NCBI GenBank assembly: GCA_001023535.1
Contig: CP011020.1
Coordinates: 5,466,509-5,530,508 of the forward strand
DNA length: 64,000 bases
Reading direction: 5' to 3'
Source: Pseudomonas chlororaphis
Lineage (GTDB): Bacteria > Pseudomonadota > Gammaproteobacteria > Pseudomonadales > Pseudomonadaceae
Below the pieces are notes generated by a model. It worked only from the letters and a program-made list of their open reading frames with translations. It was not told where the DNA came from and ran no database searches. Positions 34,862-43,593 of this stretch are shown here, in pieces (position 1 is the stretch's first letter; each line of letters starts with the position of its first letter). The position numbers were made by a program, and so were the translations under genes.

Positions 34862-36394
34862 ATGACCACGACCTACAGTGCCCCAGGCCTCCTTGTCGTC
34901 GACATCGCCGGACGTACAGACAACGCCCAGGACGTCGTCATACAGCCCGACGGTTCAATCCTGATCGCCGGTTTCAGCGACTACGGCAACGCGCTGGATG
35001 ACGGTAGGGACTTTTCGCTCACCCGCCTCAATCCCGACGGCAGCGTGGACACCGGCTACGGTCACGCCGGGCGACAGGTGATCCATAAACAGATCCCCTT
35101 CGAAAAAGACTACAACCTTCAAGTCCAGGCTGACGGCGCGGTGGTGACGACCCACGCAGGCCACGATGACACCGCCATCGTCCAGCGTTGGGGCCCCGAC
35201 GGCAAAGCCGATGCAGCGTTCAACAGCAACGCCGAGGCCAGCCTGTCCAGCGGCTTCGGCACCAAGTCCATCGTGCAAGCCAATGCCGACGGCAGCGTCC
35301 TGGTCAGCGCGGTGCAAGGCAATCTTTTGAACGTGGCACAGTTGAATGCCGATGGCACGCGGGACACATCGTTCGGCACAGACGGTCTCCTCACGCTGCA
35401 AGCGCCCGCACCGTTCATCTTTCTGGAGAGCATTTTCAGAATGGCGGATGGCAGCCTGCTGGTCCACGGCTCACCCGGCGTCCAGAACAGCGTGCTCAAG
35501 TACACGGCAGATGGGGAGCTGGACACCCAGTTTGGCGGTGACGGTAGCGTCCCGCTGCCCATCTTCACCACGTTGCGTGGCGACATGGTCGTGCAGGATG
35601 ACGGCAAGCTATTGATTGCCGGCCCCACCACATACGAGGATTTTGCCGTACTGCGGCTCAACGCCGATGGCAGTCCCGACCTAAGTTTCGGCCAGCAAGG
35701 CCTGGTCAGTATCAATCTGCCCGGCGAAGCGGCCTATGGCAGTGAAATCGCCTTGCTCGACGACGGCAAGATTTTGCTCAGCGGGGATACCTACACCAAT
35801 GGCGGCTCCGATTACGCGGTGGTCCGGCTGAACGCCGATGGCAGCCTGGACACGACCTTCGCCAGCCCGGATGGCAACGCGCGACTGGTGGGTTCCTCCA
35901 GCAATGATAAATTGCTGGGCGTCAATACGGACGAGATCCTGCGTGGACTGGCCGGAGACGACCTGCTGCAAGGCAATCTTGGTCGCGACCTGCTCTCCGG
36001 CGGCGCAGGCCACGATGTCTTTCGCTATGCCAGTGTGGCCGACAGCTTTCGCACCGCGGACAGCACCGGCAGTGATCGCCTGCTCGACTTCAACCCCAAC
36101 GAGGATCGCATCGACCTCAGCGCCCTGGGTTTCACCGGCATCGGCAACGGATACGCCGGCACGCTGGCGATCCAGAACAACGCCGACGACACCCGCACCT
36201 ACCTGAAAAGCTTCGAGGCCAATGCCGATGGCCAGCGTTTCGAACTGGTGATCGATGGCAACGTCACCGCCCAACTCAACGAAAGCAACCTGCTGTTCAG
36301 TGCGGCGAACAACGCAGGCGGCTCCCTGCCTGAGCAGGTGGAACTGACGTTGATCGGCACAGCCGGACCGGACCTGCATACCGACGTGATCTGA
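34862..36394 (+). CDS. Delta-60 repeat protein with RTX C-terminus
   Basis: A 510-residue protein without signal peptide. The first 340 residues contain at least six delta-60 repeats, each with an xxxDGSxDxxFG core (for example LNADGTRDTSFG, YTADGELDTQFG, LNADGSPDLSFG), predicted to form a beta-propeller-like solenoid. From about residue 365 there is a short calcium-binding RTX stretch (GLAGDDLLQG, SGGAGHDVF), then a serralysin-type C-terminal domain (DRIDLSALGFTG). Such proteins are secreted by type I systems through a C-terminal signal. No type I exporter genes are adjacent. Function is unknown. Confidence 0.85.
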   Translation: MTTTYSAPGLLVVDIAGRTDNAQDVVIQPDGSILIAGFSDYGNALDDGRDFSLTRLNPDGSVDTGYGHAGRQVIHKQIPFEKDYNLQVQADGAVVTTHAGHDDTAIVQRWGPDGKADAAFNSNAEASLSSGFGTKSIVQANADGSVLVSAVQGNLLNVAQLNADGTRDTSFGTDGLLTLQAPAPFIFLESIFRMADGSLLVHGSPGVQNSVLKYTADGELDTQFGGDGSVPLPIFTTLRGDMVVQDDGKLLIAGPTTYEDFAVLRLNADGSPDLSFGQQGLVSINLPGEAAYGSEIALLDDGKILLSGDTYTNGGSDYAVVRLNADGSLDTTFASPDGNARLVGSSSNDKLLGVNTDEILRGLAGDDLLQGNLGRDLLSGGAGHDVFRYASVADSFRTADSTGSDRLLDFNPNEDRIDLSALGFTGIGNGYAGTLAIQNNADDTRTYLKSFEANADGQRFELVIDGNVTAQLNESNLLFSAANNAGGSLPEQVELTLIGTAGPDLHTDVI

Positions 36395-36427
36395 TCAGGT
36401 GACCCGTCAGCGCCTTGGGATGCTCTA

Positions 36428-36447
36428 TCATGAGCTTGTGCTCATGA
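36428..36447. promoter_or_regulatory. LysR-type operator candidate, site 1
   Basis: TCATGAGC-TTGT-GCTCATGA is a perfect 20-bp palindrome with a T-N11-A type core. It lies 37 bp upstream of the LysR start. The core CATGAG-N6-CTCATG recurs at 37392-37409 after the LysR gene. Confidence 0.6.
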
Positions 36448-36483
36448 CGAGCCTTTCTGATGACCTGCCGGGACCCCCTCTAC

Positions 36484-37389
36484 ATGAGAGATCTGCCACC
36501 GACCGCCACTTTGCGTGCCTTCGAAGTCGCCACCCGGCACACGACCTTCACCGCTGCCGCGCAGGAGCTGCATGTCACGCAAAGCGCGGTCAGCCACCAA
36601 CTCAAACACCTCGAGTCGCTGTGGGGATTGCAGCTGTTCGAGCGTGGCAAGTCCCTGAGCCTCACGGCCGCGGGGGCTACGCTGGCGCCCATCGTGCGGG
36701 AGTTCTTCATGAGCCTGGAGGCAACCCTCGGCGATCTGCGCGAGCAGAAAGACCGGGTCCGGCTCGAAGTCAGTACCACCTATTCCTTCGCTCTGAAATG
36801 GCTACTGCCACGCCTGCCCAGTCTCTCGCGCCTGCATCCCGAACTGCTCGTCTCGCTGGACACCACGGACAAGATCATTCATTTCTCCAACGCCCAGGCC
36901 GACGTCGCGATCCGGCTCGGCAAGGGGAGTTACCCCGGCCTGCATTCGGAGTTCCTGTTCGGCGAGCAGGTGTTTCCGGTGGCCAGTCCCGAGTTGCTGT
37001 TGCGCTTCGGGACACCGCAGAGCCCTGCCGAACTGTTGCACTACCCGCTGCTGACCCGCGATGGCGCCGAGCTGGTGCCAAAATGGGAAGTCTGGTTCCA
37101 GAAGGTCGGGTTGGAGTTCCTCCCGCTCAAGGAAAGCGTCAGGTTCGGCGACACCAACATGACGGTCGAGGCAGCCCTGCTCGGCCAGGGCATCGCCCTG
37201 GTGCGCAGCGGGCACGTGGAAAGCGAAATCAGCGATGGCCGTCTGGTGCGGTTGTTCGATGTGCCGTTTCCCTCCCCGCTTGCCTATTACTTTGTCTGTC
37301 CGAAAGGCATCGAGTCACAGCCACACATCGTCAACTTTCGCCAGTGGCTATTGAGCGAGGCGCTGAAAGCCCAGCAAGCCTATGGGTGA
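36484..37389 (+). CDS. LysR-family regulator (GcvA-like)
   Basis: A 301-residue LysR protein starting at MRDLPPTATLRAFEVA, the usual opening of the GcvA branch. HTH at about residues 19-40 (FTAAAQELHVTQSAVSHQLKHLE). The earlier start at 36460 would add eight non-conserved residues. It is flanked by two copies of the same inverted repeat, one before its own start and one before the transporter gene, so it probably regulates itself and the EamA-SDR genes. Confidence 0.9.
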   Translation: MRDLPPTATLRAFEVATRHTTFTAAAQELHVTQSAVSHQLKHLESLWGLQLFERGKSLSLTAAGATLAPIVREFFMSLEATLGDLREQKDRVRLEVSTTYSFALKWLLPRLPSLSRLHPELLVSLDTTDKIIHFSNAQADVAIRLGKGSYPGLHSEFLFGEQVFPVASPELLLRFGTPQSPAELLHYPLLTRDGAELVPKWEVWFQKVGLEFLPLKESVRFGDTNMTVEAALLGQGIALVRSGHVESEISDGRLVRLFDVPFPSPLAYYFVCPKGIESQPHIVNFRQWLLSEALKAQQAYG

Positions 37390-37391
37390 TG

Positions 37392-37409
37392 CATGAGGTT
37401 TTACTCATG
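37392..37409. promoter_or_regulatory. LysR-type operator candidate, site 2
   Basis: CATGAG-GTTTTA-CTCATG repeats the half-sites and the 6-bp spacing of site 1. It lies 3 bp after the LysR stop and 57 bp upstream of the EamA start at 37466, a sensible activator position. Confidence 0.6.
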
Positions 37410-37465
37410 AAACAATGAGGAGACTTCTCTGTAATCCGGGCACGGCGTTGCATACACTGGCCCGC

Positions 37466-38293
37466 ATGCCTATCCACATCACACTCCTGGTTCTCTTCGC
37501 CGCACTCTTGCATGCCAGTTGGAATGCCCTGCTGCGTGGCGGCGCCGATCGACTCTGGTCCATGACGATCATGTGCATTGCCGTGGCCATCGCCAGCGCC
37601 GTGACCGCCGCGTTCATGGTGACGCCGGCGCCCGCCAGCTGGGGCTATGCGTTGCTTTCAGCGCTGCTGCACGTTGGCTACAACCTGTTTCTGGTACGCA
37701 GCTACCGGCTCGGCGACCTGGGGCAGGTCTACCCGATTTCCCGTGGTTCATCACCGGTCCTGATCACCTTGGGCGCCGCGGCCTTTGCCGGGGAAAGCAT
37801 CTCGCCTGGCACGTTACTCGGCATCGCGCTGGTGTCGGGCGGCATCATTTCGCTGGCCTTGAGCGGACGCAAGCTGTCCACTCCGAGTCTGTCCTATGCG
37901 CTGGGAACCGGCTGCTTCATCGCCGCCTACAGCGTCACCGACGGCATCGGCGCCAGGCTCTCCGGCGCGCCACTGGCCTACACCGTGTGGATGTGCACCT
38001 TGTGGGGCGTGATGATGCCTATGGTGTACATCGGCCTGCGCGACGCCCGTAGCCTGTTCGCGGTGCGGCCCGGCGTGTTGACCGCCCTGGCCGGCGGGCT
38101 GGTCTCCCTGTTGGCCTACGCCATCGTCATCTACGCCATGAACGAAGCGCCCATGGGCGCGGTGTCTGCATTGCGCGAAACCAGCGTGCTGTTCGCGGCG
38201 TTGATTGGCGGCCTGTTCCTCGGCGAGGCACTCACCGTTCGCCGAATCCTGGCCTGCGCAGTGATCGCCAGCGGCATCCTCATCATCGGCTGA
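37466..38293 (+). CDS. EamA/DMT-family transporter
   Basis: A 275-residue membrane protein of the drug/metabolite transporter superfamily with about ten helices. The ATG at 37466 (MPIHITLLVLFAALLHASWNALLR) matches the usual start of the family; no clear ribosome-binding site is present, so leaderless or weak initiation is possible. The duplicated EamA domains are recognisable, with EAPMGAVSALRETSVLFAALIG in the second. It lies between the LysR gene and an SDR gene on the same strand. Substrate is unknown. Confidence 0.85.
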   Translation: MPIHITLLVLFAALLHASWNALLRGGADRLWSMTIMCIAVAIASAVTAAFMVTPAPASWGYALLSALLHVGYNLFLVRSYRLGDLGQVYPISRGSSPVLITLGAAAFAGESISPGTLLGIALVSGGIISLALSGRKLSTPSLSYALGTGCFIAAYSVTDGIGARLSGAPLAYTVWMCTLWGVMMPMVYIGLRDARSLFAVRPGVLTALAGGLVSLLAYAIVIYAMNEAPMGAVSALRETSVLFAALIGGLFLGEALTVRRILACAVIASGILIIG

Positions 38294-38327
38294 CACGACT
38301 TTTCTCACCGTCGCAGGAGGTAACCCT

Positions 38328-39089
38328 ATGGAAAACGTCTCGCAGGCACCGCTGATCCTGATCACCGGTGGCAGTCGCGGAGTAGGTGCCGCCACCGCGC
38401 GCCTGGCGGCCTCGCAAGGCTATGACGTGGCGATCAGCTACGTGGCCAACGAGCCCGCGGCACAAGCTGTCGTGGCAGATGTCGAGGCGCAGGGACGTCG
38501 GGCATTGGCGATACGGGCCGACAGCGCAGACCCGGTGCAGGTCGCCGACTTGTTCACGGCCATCGACCGCACCTTCGGGCGCATCGACGTACTGGTGAAT
38601 AACGCCGGGGTGCTGCAAACCCAGTCCCGCCTGGAAGACCTCGGCTTCGAGCGCATGCAGCGTATCTTCGCGGTCAACGCCATCGGCCCGATGCTTTGCG
38701 CCCAGCAGGCGGTGAAGCACATGTCCCATCGACACAACGGACCGGGCGGCGTGGTGATCAATGTCTCCTCCGCCTCGGCCCGGCTCGGCAGCCCCAACGA
38801 ATATGTCGACTACGCGGCGTCGAAGGGCGCCCTGGAAACCTTCACCATCGGCCTGGCCAAGGAAGTGGCCCGTGAAGGCATCCGCGTCAACTGCATCCGC
38901 CCCGGCCACATCTACACCGACATGCATGCCAGCGGCGGCGAGCCGGGACGGGTCGAGCGCGTCAAGGACTCGATCCCCATGGGGCGCGGCGGCCAACCCG
39001 AGGAAGTGGCACGGGCCATCCTGTGGCTGGCCAGCGCGCAAGCCTCCTTCGTCACCGGCACGTTCCTCGACGTGACCGGCGGTAAATGA
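38328..39089 (+). CDS. Short-chain dehydrogenase/reductase
   Basis: A 253-residue classical SDR. The cofactor motif is TGGSRGVG (about residues 14-21), the structural motif is NNAG near 91, the active site is Ser in NVSSASA with Tyr and Lys in YVDYAASK, and the end has VTGTFLDVTGG. AGGAGG precedes the ATG. It is 34 bp after the transporter gene and likely in the same transcript. Substrate cannot be inferred. Confidence 0.9.
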   Translation: MENVSQAPLILITGGSRGVGAATARLAASQGYDVAISYVANEPAAQAVVADVEAQGRRALAIRADSADPVQVADLFTAIDRTFGRIDVLVNNAGVLQTQSRLEDLGFERMQRIFAVNAIGPMLCAQQAVKHMSHRHNGPGGVVINVSSASARLGSPNEYVDYAASKGALETFTIGLAKEVAREGIRVNCIRPGHIYTDMHASGGEPGRVERVKDSIPMGRGGQPEEVARAILWLASAQASFVTGTFLDVTGGK

Positions 39090-39093
39090 GGGC

Positions 39094-40278
39094 TCAGGAA
39101 GGTACCGGCGCTTGGGCATCGATCAGTCCGTGACGTTTCAAATCATCCCAGAACGCCGCAGGAATACCGACCTTCATCGCCTGGATATTGGAAACGACCT
39201 GCCCCGACGAACGCGCCCCCGGAATGATCGCGGACACTTGCGGATGTGCCGCCGCAAACTGCAAGGCGGCAGTATGGATATCAATGCCATGTCGACGGGC
39301 TATGGCCATGATTCGCGCGCGCTTTTCCACCGCTCCGGCGGGTAGATCCTGGCTGAAGTTGTATCGATTGCGTCCTCCCAGGAATCCATCGTTCAGGGGG
39401 GTCCCAACCACGACGCTGGTGCCCTTGCTTTTCAACGCCGGTAAGGTACTGCGCAAGGCATCGCCGTGGTCAAGAAGGGAATACTGGCAGGCAAGCAGAA
39501 CGATGTCCGGAACCGGGTCATCGCCGGCCAGTGCCCGGACCACGGCGTCCGGGGCATTGACTCCGAAGCCCCAGGCTTTGATGAGCCCCTCGTCACGCAT
39601 CTTTTCAAGCTCGACCATCGCCCCCGTGCGCGCAATTCGATACGCCGCTTCCCAGCCGCCATCCAGTTCGGTGTTATCGGGTGAGAGATCATGGATAAAG
39701 ACGATATCGATGCGTGGCAGGCCCAGACGCTGCAGGCTGTCTTCTACGGAGCGACGTGCGCCTGCCGCGGTGTAGTCATAGCGGTAGTTGAAGGGCGCCG
39801 GCGATTTCCAGATGGCATGGTCCGCACGCCGGCCACCCGCGGCCGTCAATACGCGGCCGACCTTGGTGGATACCACGTAGTCGTCTGGATCCTTGTCATG
39901 CAGGAAGCGCCCCAGGCGATATTCGCTCAAGCCAAACCCATAGAATGGCGAGGTATCGTAAAGACGTACGCCCTCGCCCCACGCAGCCTGCAGAACCGAC
40001 CTCGCCTGCTCATCGCTGATGGGCGCAAAAATATTACCGATCTGCGTTCCGCCCATACCAAAGCGCTGGGGCGTCATGTACCTCATCGTATGCGAGGACG
40101 CATTGACCGGCAGGTCTGTGCGCACGAGTCGCCCTTCTGTACGCATGACGCTTCCGCGCTCTGTCAGCGCGGCGGCCGTGGAGGCGGTAGTCATTGAACT
40201 GGCCAGGCTCGAGGCTGGCAGTAGAGCGGCTGCAACAGCACCCGCCGCCGAGTAGGTAAGAAAATCTCGTCTGTCCAT
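39094..40278 (-). CDS. Aldo/keto reductase with a Tat-like leader
   Basis: A 394-residue protein. The ATG at 40278 is chosen because AAGGAA lies just upstream and it starts a twin-arginine leader (MDRRDFLTYSAAGAVAAALL). The mature part is an aldo/keto reductase barrel with the Asp and Tyr in YDTSPFYGFG, Lys in VSTKVGR and His in IVFIHDLSP, resembling the D-threo-aldose/pyridoxal dehydrogenase group. An exported NAD(P)-dependent enzyme is odd unless the leader serves as a membrane anchor or the cofactor is bound before export. Divergent from an AraC regulator. Confidence 0.83.
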   Translation of the reverse strand: MDRRDFLTYSAAGAVAAALLPASSLASSMTTASTAAALTERGSVMRTEGRLVRTDLPVNASSHTMRYMTPQRFGMGGTQIGNIFAPISDEQARSVLQAAWGEGVRLYDTSPFYGFGLSEYRLGRFLHDKDPDDYVVSTKVGRVLTAAGGRRADHAIWKSPAPFNYRYDYTAAGARRSVEDSLQRLGLPRIDIVFIHDLSPDNTELDGGWEAAYRIARTGAMVELEKMRDEGLIKAWGFGVNAPDAVVRALAGDDPVPDIVLLACQYSLLDHGDALRSTLPALKSKGTSVVVGTPLNDGFLGGRNRYNFSQDLPAGAVEKRARIMAIARRHGIDIHTAALQFAAAHPQVSAIIPGARSSGQVVSNIQAMKVGIPAAFWDDLKRHGLIDAQAPVPS

Positions 40279-40453
40279 CCAACATTCCTTTCGCGACTGG
40301 GTTTCACGGGCTGTACACAGGCCAGAAACTAGAGCAACGAAGCGGAACCGGGTGAGCCAAATACGCCATATTTTCTGCACAATCCTGCCGATACCCTTGT
40401 GCCAGGCACACACGCTCAGCACACTCGGACACTCCGTGAACAGGACATACGTG

Positions 40454-41419
40454 ATGACTAGCGGTTCTTTCTCGCAGTTCGGTCTGAGCCGCCCCCCGGG
40501 CGCAGGCGAACCCGCCCAGCCCAACGAACGCCTCCAGGCACTTGGAAGGCTCATCGAAAAAGTCACGAGCCAGATTGGCTTGAACGAGGTCTGCCCGACA
40601 TCGATCCCAGGCCTGACTTTTTATCGAATGGCCGAGTTGGGTACGCCCACGTACTGCATTTATGAACCGTGCATGGCCATCATTTTGCAGGGGGCAAAGG
40701 AGATCACGTTCGGTGAGCAAGCCTGTGAGTTCGGACAGGGGGCGTTCTTCGTCACGTCAGTCGACATTCCCACACTGGCTCGCGTTACAGCGGCTGACGA
40801 ACGAACGCCTTATTTATCCGTTGTGTTGAAGCTCGATCTTTCCATGCTCAACGAGGTGATCCAGGCCCTGGAATCCCCCAGGCAGGAAGTGGCATCGGTC
40901 GCACGCGGCTTCGCATCCGGAGCGGCGTCAGGCGAGATGCTCGACGCCTTCATTCGCTTGACCACGCTGATCGAACGGCCGCTTGAAGCGGGCGTGATGT
41001 CGGATCTTATCAAGCGAGAAATATGCGTACGTCTGTTGCTCAGCGGTGCGGGCCCGTGGTTGCGCAGCGTCGCTCGCGATGGTTACCGGGACAAAGGCAC
41101 TGTGAGAGCCATTGAGTGGCTGAAACACCACTACGACAAGCCGCTGCATGTGGCCGATCTCGCTCAACGGTCAGGCATGGCCTGCTCCACCCTGCACCAC
41201 AACTTTCGCAAACTGACAGGCACCAGCCCCGTCCAGTACCAGAAATCGTTACGGCTGCAGGCCGCCCGCAGCCTGATGTTGACCGAGCGGGTGGACGTGA
41301 ACACCGCCGCGCTGAGAGTCGGCTATGAAAGCGTCGCCCAATTCAGCCGCGAGTACGCTCGACGCTTCGGCTCCCCACCGTCGAAAGACATCAAGCACAC
41401 ACGGGAAAATAGAACGTAG
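40454..41419 (+). CDS. AraC-family regulator with AraC_N cupin domain
   Basis: A 321-residue regulator starting at the ATG at 40454. The N-terminal cupin has YEPCMAIILQGAKEITFGEQ and FFVTSVDIP; the C-terminal domain has two HTHs (HVADLAQRSGMACSTLHHNFRKLTGTSP, then NTAALRVGYESVAQFSREYARRFG). This subtype often controls an adjacent oxidoreductase gene; here the divergent aldo/keto reductase is the obvious target. The shared 175-bp gap should contain both promoters. Confidence 0.9.
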   Translation: MTSGSFSQFGLSRPPGAGEPAQPNERLQALGRLIEKVTSQIGLNEVCPTSIPGLTFYRMAELGTPTYCIYEPCMAIILQGAKEITFGEQACEFGQGAFFVTSVDIPTLARVTAADERTPYLSVVLKLDLSMLNEVIQALESPRQEVASVARGFASGAASGEMLDAFIRLTTLIERPLEAGVMSDLIKREICVRLLLSGAGPWLRSVARDGYRDKGTVRAIEWLKHHYDKPLHVADLAQRSGMACSTLHHNFRKLTGTSPVQYQKSLRLQAARSLMLTERVDVNTAALRVGYESVAQFSREYARRFGSPPSKDIKHTRENRT

Positions 41420-41686
41420 CGCCCTCCCCGATTGATTCGAAATTCCATTGGCGCATAGCTCACCGTTACCTGTCTCCACTGCTCATGGCGCAACAGTGCA
41501 GTAACAGACTGTTGGGCCTGCAACATCTTCCGGAGGGGGCTCACCCCGTTGAAGGTCCGGAAAATAGTCCTTTCCCAGCTATGGCACAGAGCCTGCAATC
41601 TTCCAGGCAAGCGGGATTTGCTCCTGCCTTCCGATCTTCTGGAAATAAAAAAATCGCCCTCTCGCCGCCTTGCCTGGAGCTGTTCC

Positions 41687-42679
41687 ATGAACCCCGCCTC
41701 CCGCGTCTCCCTGGCCCGTGCCAGATTCCTGATCAGTGCCTGCATCCTGGCACTGGGCTTGCCGTCCATGACCCGGGCCGCAGAAAGCCCGCCTGCCGAG
41801 GTGCATCTGGATTACGCCTATTACTCGCCGGTCAGTCTGGTGCTCAAGCACTTGGGTTATCTGGAAAAGGCCCTGCCCCAGACCAAGGTGAGTTGGGTCT
41901 TGAGCCAGGGCAGCAACCGTTCCCTGGAATACCTCAACAGCGGCGGCGTCGATTTCGCCTCCTCCGCCAGCCTGGCGGCGGTGTTGAGCCGCGCCAACGG
42001 CAGCCCGATCAAGTCGGTGTATGTCTACAGCCGCGCCGAATGGACGGCCCTGGTGGTGCGCAAGGATTCGCCGTACCAGACGGTCGCCGACCTGAAGGGC
42101 AAGAAGATCGCCGCCACCAAAGGCACCGATCCCTATCTGTTTACCCTGCGCAGCCTGCAACAGGCTGGACTGGACAAAGACGACGTGGAGCTGGTGCACC
42201 TGCAACATCCGGACGGTCGCACCGCCCTGGAAAAAGGTGACGTCGACGCCTGGGCAGGCCTCGACCCGCACATGGCCGCCAGCGAAGTCCAGGCCGGCTC
42301 GCGCCTGCTGTATCGCAACCCCGCTTTCAACAGCTACGGCGTGGTCAGCGTCACGGAGAAATATGCCCAGGAGCACCCGCAGACCATCAAGACCGTGCTG
42401 GCCGCCTACGAACAAGCGCGTGAGTGGGCGGTCGGTCATCCGCAGGAGCTGGCCAAGTTGCTGGCCGACGAATCCGGGCTGCCGCTGGAAGTGGCCAGAT
42501 TGCAGTTGTCGCGCACTGACCTGGGTAACCCACAACTGAGCGCCGAGGATGTGCTGGCCTCCAAGGCTGCCGCGCCGATTCTGGTGTCCGAGGAACTGGT
42601 CCGTCGCGGGGTGAATGTGGACCAGGTGATCGACCAACTGCTCGACACCGGTCGCCAGCAGGCCGTGGCCCGTCAATAA
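41687..42679 (+). CDS. Periplasmic sulfonate-type substrate-binding protein
   Basis: A 330-residue SsuA/NrtA-type binding protein. The ATG at 41687 follows TGGAG and gives a Sec leader (FLISACILALGLPSMTRAAE). Diagnostic parts are HLDYAYYSPVSLVLKHLGYLE, SGGVDFASSASLA, VADLKGKKIAATKGTDPYL and GDVDAWAGLDPH. It leads a complete importer operon with the permease and ATPase that follow. Aliphatic sulfonates are the likely substrate class. Confidence 0.88.
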   Translation: MNPASRVSLARARFLISACILALGLPSMTRAAESPPAEVHLDYAYYSPVSLVLKHLGYLEKALPQTKVSWVLSQGSNRSLEYLNSGGVDFASSASLAAVLSRANGSPIKSVYVYSRAEWTALVVRKDSPYQTVADLKGKKIAATKGTDPYLFTLRSLQQAGLDKDDVELVHLQHPDGRTALEKGDVDAWAGLDPHMAASEVQAGSRLLYRNPAFNSYGVVSVTEKYAQEHPQTIKTVLAAYEQAREWAVGHPQELAKLLADESGLPLEVARLQLSRTDLGNPQLSAEDVLASKAAAPILVSEELVRRGVNVDQVIDQLLDTGRQQAVARQ

Positions 42680-42725
42680 CCCAGGCAATAACCCAGGCAA
42701 TAACCGATCCGCGCCTGGCGCGGAT
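42675..42725 (+). other. Short tandem repeat and intercistronic hairpin
   Basis: Just after the binding-protein gene, AATAACCCAGGC is repeated head to tail (about 2.5 copies, 42675-42705). It is followed by a perfect 8-bp hairpin ATCCGCGC-CTG-GCGCGGAT at 42707-42725. Such hairpins after binding-protein genes often protect the upstream message so that it outnumbers the permease message. Confidence 0.5.
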
Positions 42726-42747
42726 TCGCCATTGCCGGAGAACCACC

Positions 42748-43590
42748 ATGAGCAGTCATAGCAAAGACCTTTCCAGCCCACGCCTGGCCCTGTCACTGGC
42801 GAGCAAAGCGCCCCCGTTCAACCCCGACTGGCGCCTGCGGCTCAAAGGGTTGGCGCTGCCGGTGCTGATCATCTTGATTTTGGAAATCATCGTGCGCATC
42901 GGTTGGCTGCCCTCCTACCAGATGCCCGCCCCCAGCGAGATCGCCCTTACGCTGGGCGATCTAGCCGAAGGTGCGCTGTGGAAACACATCGGCGCCAGCC
43001 TGCTGCGGGTATTGCTGGGCTTCGCCATTGGCGCCAGCCTGGCATTGATCTTCGCCGCCTGGGTTGGCTTGAGCCGGGAAGCCGAAGCCTATCTGGAACC
43101 CACCTTCGCCGGCCTGCGTTCGATCCCCAGCCTGGCCTGGGTGCCGTTGCTCCTGCTGTGGCTGGGCATCGACGAAACCTCGAAGGTGGTGCTGATCGCC
43201 ATCGGCGCGTTCTTTCCCGTCTACCTCAATGGCGTGGCAGCGATTCGCAACATCGACCGCAAGCTGGTGGAGGTCGGCCATATGTACGGTTTCAATCGCC
43301 GCCGCCTGGTGCGCCGGATTCTCCTGCCCGCCGCCCTGCCCGGCCTGTTCACCGGATTGCGCAGCGGCATGAGCCTGGCCTGGATGTTCCTGGTCGCCGC
43401 CGAACTGATCGCCGCCACCAAGGGCTTGGGCTATCTGTTGAGCGACGGCCGCGAAACCTCGCGCCCGGATATCGTACTGGCAGCGATCATCGTGCTCGCC
43501 GTGCTGGGCAAGCTCAGCGACGGCATGCTTGCCGGCCTGGAAAAACGTTTCCTGGCCTGGCGCGACACCTTTACCGGCACCGAGGAATGA
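42748..43590 (+). CDS. ABC transporter permease (SsuC-like)
   Basis: A 280-residue permease with about six helices. YQMPAPSEIALTLGDLAEGALWKHIGAS at the front and the EAA-type loop DRKLVEVGHMYGFNRRRLVRRILLPAALP are SsuC-like. It lies between its binding protein and ATPase (3 bp before the latter). It should form the membrane channel of a sulfonate-type importer. Confidence 0.9.
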   Translation: MSSHSKDLSSPRLALSLASKAPPFNPDWRLRLKGLALPVLIILILEIIVRIGWLPSYQMPAPSEIALTLGDLAEGALWKHIGASLLRVLLGFAIGASLALIFAAWVGLSREAEAYLEPTFAGLRSIPSLAWVPLLLLWLGIDETSKVVLIAIGAFFPVYLNGVAAIRNIDRKLVEVGHMYGFNRRRLVRRILLPAALPGLFTGLRSGMSLAWMFLVAAELIAATKGLGYLLSDGRETSRPDIVLAAIIVLAVLGKLSDGMLAGLEKRFLAWRDTFTGTEE

Positions 43591-43593
43591 GCC

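Noticed and set aside
36399..37418. 339-residue plus-strand ORF in another frame of the LysR gene
   Set aside because: Arg-rich frame-shifted shadow of a clear LysR gene.
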